The translations under genes were made by a program, and so were the position numbers. Under the pieces are notes generated by a model, which worked only from the letters and a program-made list of their open reading frames with translations, ran no database searches and had not been told where the DNA came from. Below are positions 56,140 through 64,000 of a DNA stretch of 64,000 bases, in pieces (position 1 is the stretch's first letter; every line of letters starts with the position of its first letter). This DNA comes from Tubiluchus corallicola. Lineage: Eukaryota > Priapulida > Priapulimorpha > Priapulimorphida > Tubiluchidae. The stretch spans positions 438,001 through 502,000 of the forward strand of contig JAQGDQ010000017.1 of the NCBI GenBank assembly GCA_030141605.1, written 5' to 3'.

Positions 56140-56900
56140 TGCCTCGACCTTTGAAGGAACAGTGCACTAACAAATGTCATAAGTACAGTAAACTGGGTAT
56201 AATTCGAACGCCTCGGGACTGAAAGTACGAGTTAGGCAATGTTCGTAAGAAAACAAGATTGAGTCATTCATCAGCGTTGGACAATACACTACAATGTGTG
56301 AAAATGATAAACTGAGCCTTTAATCAAAATTTAATATCAAACAACAGTTTTTATATTTTTATGAATAATCATAAATAAAATGACTGGCCACTTCTACTGT
56401 AGTCTGAGTAGCATCTTTAATAGAATTTGGCAATAATAATATAGTGATCTACATTAAACCATGTTTGCCATGTTGTGTACAGCATTCTGCTAAGATAATA
56501 TAAGAAATCTTAACATTTTTACTTAAACTAACAGTTAAAATCATAATATGGTGCATGCTTTCGACATCGCCCGGGAAACTGTTTGAGATAGGTGAGGTAA
56601 TTTCAATCAGATTCTTAGGTGTACCGGGAATTTGGTTCGAGTTACACTATGTTTGTTAAAGGGGAAAACCCGTTCCACGAGATACGGGAGAATTTCAGTT
56701 ATACCTGTTCGAGTTAAATGTAGTTTACTGTACACTAATATTACACCACACAAAGTCCACTAAGTGTAGTCATATTAAGTTATATGGGAATAAAATTGGA
56801 ATAACATCATATTTATGTCATTATGATGTCATAACGCAAAAGAGCAGTTTCATTTTATCATGTTTCTACTGTAGGCCTACTGTTTCTTTTAGAACACCTT
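56140..56900. mobile_element. CAGGGTGTT-type MITE interrupted by another MITE
   Basis: Left flank GAAGGAACAGTGCACTAACAAATG matches the inner left arm of the element at 50381, and right flank CTGTTTCTTTTAGAACACCTTG matches its right end. The 56186-56730 element lies between the two. The outermost left bases are eroded. Confidence 0.5.
56186..56730. mobile_element. Pogo-like MITE, TA flanked, nested
   Basis: The left end CAGTAAACTGGGTATAATTC and the right end, read as CAGTAAACTACATTTAACTC, share CAGTAAACT and are flanked by TA. Inner words TAATTCGAAC and TTCGAGTTA mirror each other. 545 bp, no transposase. A partial relative lies at 60804-60999. Confidence 0.7.
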
Positions 56901-57541
56901 GCAAAATGCAAAATGCAGGTTTGAGTTGGGTGAATGTAATGATTGTTTCATCTTTGAAACACATCTGGCTACCAGATTTAGCAAATAGCAAGTTGTTTAT
57001 TTTATTGCAAAAGCAAATTTTTTTGTTTGACTAGTATATCAATGACATATTTATGAAACCTTTGTTTGAAGTTGTTAAATTTATAAGCTGAATGTGGGAT
57101 AGATTTTCTTTTTCAATGATATCGTTTTTTGCCGTGATAGCTGAAATTAAATCGTTTGTTGAATTTTCTGATTTAAATTATCGTTGAATCTTCAATTTAC
57201 AAATGCATATGCATGTAAATAATTGTTTTCAATAATGATGACTTTTGTGATGTAATTCAATTGCTGTGATACCTTGAAATGTGTTTTAGGTTAAAGAATT
57301 GAGAAATAGTTTTTTGAATGCATAACTAAATGAAATTGTGGGTTCTGAATGATGATCCTGCACACTGGACTTTGGCCTTCTAGTGTGGCTGCTGTGTGAT
57401 CAGTGATTTTTGAAAGTCAGTACAATACAATCATTTTCAGTTAAACGCTCTTGATTATTTCAATTTGTTTGTACATGGTAATAACAAAACTGCAGAACTT
57501 GAATTTTGTGTGATGTTGTAAACTGTGTTTTGAAACACTAT

Positions 57542-58533
57542 CAGTGCTGTAGCTAATGGGGGAACAACTGCTCCCTCAAGCACGTTTTTCGAAATTGACG
57601 CCTTTTCAACTATTTTTTAACTTCAGCTCACTTGTACAGTAACTGTTGCCGAGTGATCCTTTAGCCGGCTGAAACAGAGAAAGTCTTGCCTTCTTTCTAC
57701 AATATGCGAGGATAGGGTTAGCTTTGCTCTCCATTGAAAGAGAGCTACTGAGGTGGATTTACCAAATTTATAGATTACTTTGCTAAAATGAAGCCTAGAC
57801 GAAAGAGACTATTGTAGTTCCTTCATGACAAAATTTTTCATGATGCTTCAAATTGTTCTCATTTTACGTTTAAAATTATAATTGTTAAGTTATATATTAA
57901 GAGGAATATATTATTATATATTATTATTGAGCAATTTCTACCTGAAAACGAATTCAAATCGCATCAAATTTGTTACTTTAGAATTCGAATTCAAATTGAA
58001 TTTGAAAGATTTTCGAACCAGTTAAAAGCAGTTTAACGAAGATCAGGCATTTTACAGAGTTTTGTTCTGCAGTAAAAGCATTAATAATTTGTAGAAAATT
58101 TGGTACAGAAATCACGGTTAAATTGTGCTAATTCCACGATGTTTCAAAAGTTTTAATGATAAAGAACCTACATGGTTGAATTATTCAAATCTATAACTTT
58201 AGGTACGACTCTAATTTGAACAAAAAACTCGTTTGGTGAATCGAATTCGAATGTTTGACGTTTACCCCTAGTAAGAACTATTGTCTGTGAAATAGTTAAG
58301 TAAAATACATTTTTGTTGTTTTTAATTTATGAGCTTACAGTTAAACTTGTTTTAATTTTAAATACAAAATAACAATTATGTACTTCCTTTAAAACTGTAT
58401 CTTCCTCGTGTTTTGATTTTAAACACAAAATTAAAATGTATAATCGGTGCTTTAAAAATTGTTTGGTATGTGTCACAGTGACGTTTTTATGTGCTAGCTC
58501 CCCCCCCCACTTTAGAACCTGGCTATGCTTCTG
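57542..58533. mobile_element. Putative DNA transposon remnant (CAGtg..GTAGC ends)
   Basis: Left end CAGTGCTGTAGCTAATGGGGG; right end read on the other strand CAGAAGCATAGCCAGG, then a G-rich run. Such short imperfect ends with an adjacent G tract occur on many animal DNA transposons. The copy at 57938-58273 would then be nested within it. No coding frame. Borders uncertain. Confidence 0.4.
57938..58273 (-). mobile_element. Inverted second copy of the 54443 MITE
   Basis: The reverse complement matches 54443-54808 through most of its length, including GTGCCTGATCTTCGTTAAAC-type and ACATCATGGAATTAGCAC-type blocks. The end reads TTTACCCCTA, and the next 23 bases outward (complement ATTTCACAGACAATAGTTCTTAC) equal the flank of the first copy. 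Shared flanks imply a copied genomic segment or insertion into two copies of one host repeat. Confidence 0.7.
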
Positions 58534-58582
58534 AAAATTACTCTACACAGATGACTGCAAGATTTTTTTTAAACATCACAAA

Positions 58583-58588
58583 TTTATT
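58583..58588 (-). terminator. Candidate Prickle poly-A signal
   Basis: TTTATT on the plus strand is AATAAA on the minus strand, about 880 bases beyond the Prickle stop codon. Plausible but unproven; other A/T-rich hexamers are nearby. Confidence 0.3.
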
Positions 58589-59463
58589 AAGAAACATGAT
58601 AATAATTGGCAACAGCATAGATAGTCATGTTTGCAAACATTTTTGATATGTACATTAAAACTTAGAAACAAGTATGCAAGCATGTTACAAGAAACTGTCA
58701 TCCCTTGATTTTTGCATATCTACATATGAAAGAACTAACAAGAATCTAATGCTATTTTAGCCTGGAGTCATGAAGATAAAGCTACTGCAGTTGTAGGTTA
58801 AAAAAATCTGGCATGTCTACGCCCATCAAAGGGACAGAAATAGCTAGTCACTGACAAGAATTCGGTCATTACATAAGTCTTTCTATTATGTGGAGATACA
58901 CATCAGTAGACCTGAATTTGAGGTTATGAATATGTAAATACGTTTCTCAATAAACTAAAATAATGTCGCAACTTACTTAACATCACATGGTAGCCAGCGC
59001 TTTTACTACAGTATTGTTGGCATTACATTATTGCAGTACTGATCAAATTATAGTTATTATACAGTTGCAATTAATATTAACAAAGGTAAAACAACTGAAA
59101 AAATAATACAAAACCGCCATTTATGTACATCTGTTTCTCTCAATCATTTACAAATAACTTAAGCGATAAAAACTTGTCATAATATAATATTAGTGTACAC
59201 GTAACAACAGTTGCAATTTATGGTATAAAAAAGTATAAAGATAAACTACAAGAACGTTCATGTCCAAACACGTCAGGACACCTTTATATTTACAAAGTAA
59301 AAAGTGGAAGCATTAAACTTAAAAACTCTAAGAAGCCATTTCAAATGAACAAAGTAAAAAAATTGCATACATGTACAAATAAGTTATGAACTTAATATTG
59401 CATAAAACTTATTGGCATTGCGCAACCAACGGACGGTTGCTGAGAAAACGAGCACAAGGTACC

Positions 59464-61583
59464 TCAAGAAATTACACAGTTTTTGCTGCCTCTTTTTGAG
59501 TGATGTCGGTAAGCACCCATGGGTAGTGTTCCGGCTCGAGGGAACCCTTCGGCACCATTAACATAAGAGATTCGAACCCCACCGAGTCCGCCCATACCTC
59601 TTCGTGGAGCAAAGAAGTCATACTCATCAAATTCGCTGTCACTTGAACTGGAGCAAGTGCTGCAAACGCTGAATCTTTCGTCCTCCTCTCCAGGCGTAAC
59701 ATTCATCTCATCGAGTTTATCTGGGACGCTTCCCACAGCTGGGTGGGCAGTTTCGGATGGTGTCTGTTTGTCCGTTTCTGACACATCCGGAAAATAATCG
59801 ATAGAAGTTGGCCGACCTCCAGGAGCACTGCGGCTACGTGGATATGTCCCGGTCTGACAACTTTGACTCACCTGCTGACGCTCTCTATGTTTCGCTCTAT
59901 GACGGCGACGATGTGGCCGTGGTCGAGACGGCTTCGTCTGACACGAGCTTGAGTCGCTCTCGGCCGGAATCGGCTTTTTACCAGTTGGCACGTCCGGGTT
60001 AAATCGGTTCGCATTTGCGTTCAGCACGGCACTGGGGTCAAATCGAACAGTCAAGTTTTTGGCAGAGCTGGAGCTGCTGCGAGAACTCAAGCTGCTCTTT
60101 TTTGGACGCTTATCCAGATCAGGCACAGTTGGCAGCTCCGCATGAAGGTCGGGCATTGAATGCCGTGATAGACGCTTCTGGCCATCGTTCAAACCCGAGG
60201 TTGCTTCATTAGCGAGCAGACTTTCCAAATTAGCATCATCATACGCAACTATAGGGTCCCTGCTTCGAGGGCTGGTAGTCCTGGGGTAGGGCTCACCTAG
60301 CACCGGGGTGGTATCACCACCACTTCCTCGAGGTGGCGGCGGCACAGAACCAGCCTCTGTGTATAACCCCATTGTCACGTGTCGTTGTAATTTATTTCCA
60401 ACTCCAGCACTAGGATCGCTTTTACTGTGTTGTAGTTGTCCGCGACTACACTGTGATGAACAATAGATGGCGCCGTGTTTCGGCAAAAATGGCTGCCCAA
60501 GGAGAATTTTTTTACACGTCTGGCAACAGAAGCAGTGCTCAGTGGCGTGCCAGTGTTGTCCTTCATGTGTCATCTGAGCCTGATCGACACCAATCGGCTC
60601 ACCACAACTATCACAATATTCCGCGAACATACTGTCGTAGCAGCGAAGGCAATATGGGCGACCTTCTTTCATGATGTATCGCTGACCACCCAACTGTTCA
60701 TCGCATTCAAAGCAGGAGAAGTGCTGCATGTGCCAGCTCCGATTCTCAGCCTCCGTGCATTCATCAGCAAAGATAACCTGTCATGCAAAACACAAAATTA
60801 ACACTGTTCGAGATAAGGGAGGTAATTTCAATCAGAATCTTTAAGAATTGTAATGGAAATTCGGTTTAAGTTATGCGATAATTAGAGTTACAGGTTTCGA
60901 GTTACACGATGTTTGTTAAAGGGAAGAAACAAAAGGGAAAATCCGTTCCACAAGATCTGTTCGAGATTTGCAAGAATTCGAGTTATACGTAGTCTACTGT
61001 ATCACATTCATAATCACTGATACACATAAAAGAAAATCAAACCACATCAGGAAGGCTGATAAATAACAAAAGCATTCAACAAAGCCCTCAAAATAATAGC
61101 AAAGATTTATGTATATATATACAGAATGAGTAGACACATAGGCCATTTTTGCTACGACAAATAAAGCTATGAGGTAATACAGAAACAGGCATTACAGCAA
61201 AAATCACCAAACTATTAACAGTAATTATTGTACATATTTGTCACAGAAAACTGAAAATGTGCTAAAAGGCGATGAGAATATTTGTGCAAGTTTTAAATGA
61301 AGCACCTAGGAAAACTTCAACGCTTGAATTATATTAAGACGCGTATGATCATGCTAGTATTTATTTGCCAAATACGCACCTCATCACAAGCCGCACATCG
61401 AGGTTTCAAACTCTCCGCGTGGTGGCGTCCGCAGTACAACTTGCCGTCTTTGTAGAAGTAAATGAGGTCCACAAGAAGCTCCTCGCACACATTGCAGATG
61501 AAACAAGCTGGGTGCCAGCAGAAAGACGCACCCGCCCTTGATGCGAACACCCCCATGTCTCCACCCTGAACTGGACATTCACA
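59464..61583 (-). CDS. prickle: Prickle 3' exons (LIM1-3, tail, CAAX box), partial
   Basis: Two exons: 61583-61380 (68 codons) and 60777-59464 (437 codons plus stop), joined in phase 0 with donor GAG/GTGCGT and acceptor GACAG. LIM1 lies in the first exon ([31 protein letters not shown]). LIM2 and LIM3 open the second ([58 protein letters not shown]). A 300-residue Ser/Pro/Arg-rich tail follows, with an Arg/His cluster and an acidic [10 protein letters not shown] segment, ending in CVIS, a CAAX prenylation signal. Prickle is a cytoplasmic planar cell polarity protein working with Vang and Dishevelled at the membrane. The N-terminal PET domain, which distinguishes the family, must lie past 64000. 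Testin is less likely because it lacks this long tail and CAAX box. Confidence 0.93.
60804..60999. mobile_element. Truncated pogo-like MITE in Prickle intron
   Basis: CTGTTCGAGATAAGGGAGGT through TAGTCTACTG matches the right half of the element at 56186-56730 (shared GAGGTAATTTCAATCAG and ACGATGTTTGTTAAAGGG-type blocks) and ends at a TA. The left terminus is missing. Confidence 0.6.
61000..61379. other. Prickle intron between LIM1 and LIM2 exons
   Basis: AT-rich intron sequence. Nothing else recognised. Confidence 0.5.
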
Positions 61584-62327
61584 CTGAAAGAAAAAAAGAG
61601 GTTGAAATGTGGTTTAAAAAGCAAAACTCTAAAGCTCAGTTAGAAAAAGTTACAATACTCCAATAGATTAAATGCAGTACCTACAGCAAGTTAGTGTAAA
61701 CGTAGTTTTATTGTAATATTACAGAAATTACAATATGGCTTGAACAAGACAGTTTTACATCTGATAGACGGAATGAAACGTAACACTTAGAAGAGTGAAA
61801 AAAATAAACGAACAGTAGAAGCATTACAGTATGACTACTAGTAGTACAGATACAAACATGGCATAATATTGAGAATAACAATAATATTACTATGTAAACA
61901 ATTTAAACGAATACAATGGTTAGAAGTGCTTAGAAAAACAAATTTCTGTACAAGCTGAAATACTTGAATATTAACAGTTGTATTTACATGTTGATTGCCA
62001 TGAAGAAGCAGACAAACGAGTTCATTTGTTGACAGATTATAAATTCTAATATTATAAGGAATTAACAAAGTACAGAGTTTGTTTAGTAAGATATCTCGAG
62101 GCAGCTAACGATTTCAAAAGAGGCGCCGCGTCTACAGGTAGGTACAACAGGGGTTCCATGATAATTTTTACATCCCCGTTGGTTCAGGTCGAAGGTAGAA
62201 TAGGTTAGATTCAAACTTAACGCTGCGTCACAGGCATGGTTTATAGTCTGTATTAACGTAGTTATAGCTTTATTTTGGCCACATGCCAAAAATCAACAAA
62301 GGTATCTTATCTTATAACAGTGACATA
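61584..62327. other. Prickle upstream intron, nothing recognised
   Basis: No PET-domain exon seen. The stretch at 62095-62230 is more GC-rich than its surroundings and may be repeat-derived, without visible borders. Confidence 0.4.
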
Positions 62328-62335
62328 CCCTACAT

Positions 62336-62813
62336 CAGGGGTGTGCAAATTGCGGCCGGCCGAGAGAATTTGTGCGGCCCGCAAAGAGATTTGTCAACCT
62401 AATGAAAGTGCGGCCCGGGCGATTGAGTGTATCCAACTGAAGTCCGTGCCACGATCCCAAAGATAGTGCAGGTAGTTTTTTCTGCTAGATCGGATGCCAT
62501 TAACCCTTACAAGACGGTTGCAGCTTAATGTCACTGTACTACACAGACTGTGTGACACACATTACTAATACGCATTGTAATGAAATTACCACTATCTGTC
62601 CTGAAAGTAGAAATATATGGTTTGTAATATAAATTTTAATAACTTCTAAAATAGTTCCTTGAGTGCAGTAGTAATGATGTACGCAGGTCGGATGCAAAAA
62701 AATCCTTATTAGGCCTTTCTGTACTTGGCTCCTTGATCAAACTGCCTGTGGCCCGCAGGAATTGCGGGAAAGTTTAATGTGGCCCGGCTAGTCAGATAAT
62801 TTGCACACCCCTG
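62336..62813. mobile_element. Non-autonomous hAT element with perfect 8-bp TSD
   Basis: Begins CAGGGGTGTGCAAATT and ends with its exact reverse complement AATTTGCACACCCCTG, a perfect 16-bp terminal inverted repeat. The flanking 8 bases are CCCTACAT on both sides (62328-62335 and 62814-62821), the hAT target-duplication length. GCGGCC and GGCCCG words next to the ends are typical of hAT subterminal regions. 478 bp, no transposase frame. Perfect ends and TSD suggest recent movement. Confidence 0.92.
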
Positions 62814-63038
62814 CCCTACATGCAAGTAACATAATGTCTAGTATAGTAAGTGGTTTCACTTTGAACTAACTAAGCCAAACCTCAACATTCTGAGGAATCC
62901 TTCACTGACAGTGACATAGACCAGACATATAGGTAATGCAGGGTAGTAGAGTGTCAAGCAACTTCAACCAGAGAGTACAATATATTTGTAGAAAATCAAG
63001 AAGTTTTTTCACAACAGAGACAGCTTAAAAACGCCATC

Positions 63039-63218
63039 ATGTTGCGGAACAAGGCCAGGAATAGTGCATCAAGAACGGAACAAGTATTTCGAAATGTTCC
63101 CAGAAGGTCACTTAGACATATGAGCAAATATGTTGAGATCGGTCGAGTTGGCCTAGTTGAGAATGTCTCGGGAACAAAACAAAGAAAAGAAAAAGCCCTA
63201 AATGGCATGCAACATTGA
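63039..63218 (+). other. Short open frame with an eL14-like peptide (doubtful)
   Basis: A 59-codon frame on the strand opposite Prickle, in its intron. One stretch, KYVEIGRVGLVEN, resembles the start of ribosomal protein eL14, but the rest (RNKARNSASRTEQ before, GTKQRKEKALNG after) does not. It may be a chance match or a fragment of a processed pseudogene. Confidence 0.2.
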
Positions 63219-63967
63219 TTTCAAATTTTCCAAATTCTTCTGAAAAAACTTACACTATGAGGTATAGATGGGTGAGATTCCTCAATGTACAATTATGGAT
63301 GTTATAGATATGATATCCATACACCCTTGTCCAATTCACAAATGGTTTTATTATGGATCTCTTTAGTTTACTGTACAGTAAGTAGATTGGGATGCTATGC
63401 GCATTCAGCACATGTGACTCAGACTGCAGTGGAATTTCATTAGAATCTCGTCAGACAAGGTTTTCACATAATTCGCAAACAAAAATTGAATTAGCATAGT
63501 TTGCCGAGGCAGTTTATCTCGCCTGACCGACAGTTTTGAAGCAATTTTACGGTTGCGCAGCACAATTTATCTCGGCCAGCATGATTCATAGCCATAAAAA
63601 GCGTGGACTAGAAATTGGAGGTCAGAAAATGTATAAAACTGGCTTCCTAGTGTGAACTATCCATTATAGGTCAGCTTGTGTACAATACTGGCTTTCTAGT
63701 GTGAACTACGGCAGTTTTCAATACATGAGAAGACTTTTATTTATAATTATAGTTAACGTTACAAGAGATAATCGGATTAACGTACACAATTATAAATAAG
63801 ACAAAGTGCCCTTTAAATCCCAAAATGTTTTTGAAATTTAATGGGCACTTTGCCTTCTTTATGATTATCACCATGGCAGGTTCCAGAGGAGTTATTTTCA
63901 CACACAATTATACATACATTACACAATGTTATTTGTGTAATATAGATCCTTATATCCTTCAAAAACA

Positions 63968-63970
<3 letters not shown>
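63219..63970. other. Right edge, presumed Prickle intron
   Basis: AT-rich. No exon recognised. Confidence 0.35.

Positions 63971-64000
<30 letters not shown>
63971..64000. repeat. (CT)n(AT)n microsatellite at window edge
   Basis: CT repeats followed by TA repeats, cut by the end of the window. Confidence 0.95.

Noticed and set aside
59808-60212. Plus-strand frames opposite the Prickle tail
   Set aside because: Shadows of the GC-richer Prickle coding exon in other frames.

Overview
The window looks like AT-rich nuclear DNA from an invertebrate animal. Three conserved multi-exon genes have ordinary GT-AG introns (UBA1, a PARP3-like polymerase and Prickle). They sit beside a family of intronless rhodopsin-class receptors, and the spaces between are full of LINE relics, MITEs, SINEs and simple repeats. 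Prickle and a PARP3-type catalytic domain point to Metazoa. I cannot name the phylum from sequence alone.

Positions 1-35,400 hold an array of nine single-exon class A GPCRs. In order the strands are -,-,+,+,-,-,-,-,-. I call them GPCR-A (2843-3970), B (6355-7623), C (10742-11809), D (16261-17325), E (21629-22711), F (26263-27327), G (29558-30631), H (31837-32958) and I (34295-35317). A and B form one subtype; C, D and F form a second; E, G, H and I are related to the second. The array is still changing. C and D lie in a tandem duplication of about 4.8 kb. G is a mosaic of an E-type front half and a C/D/F-type back half. At least four broken N-terminal receptor pieces remain (10531-10740, 16044-16260, 28010-28162, 30665-30838). 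LINE relics, one of which overlaps the tail of GPCR-E, and an inverted-repeat element with a hammerhead-ribozyme-like core lie between the genes.

Positions 36,612-39,487 (+) hold the last three exons of UBA1, the ubiquitin-activating enzyme E1, coding only for its C-terminal ubiquitin-fold domain. I recognise no other UBA1 exon in the window. Either the GPCR array lies inside a UBA1 intron longer than 36 kb, or the gene is broken, or the assembly is misjoined, possibly at the (ATT)n tract at 35958-36120.

Positions 43,136-55,821 (+) hold a complete 11-exon PARP3-like gene. The reading frame is consistent across every junction and gives 621 residues in the order SAP, SAP, WGR, helical regulatory domain, catalytic domain, with the H-Y-E triad intact. 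The tandem SAP pair is not present in vertebrate PARP3 and recalls a plant PARP layout. Its introns carry a 31-bp minisatellite, several MITEs and a retroelement relic.

Positions 59,464-61,583 (-) hold the 3' part of Prickle, a planar cell polarity protein: LIM1 to LIM3, a long tail and a C-terminal CAAX box. The PET-domain exons must lie beyond the right edge. A non-autonomous hAT element with perfect 8-bp target duplications sits in the upstream intron. Apart from the GPCR family, the genes do not form one pathway; they are neighbours. All exon coordinates are hand-read from splice signals and homology and have not been tested against transcripts.
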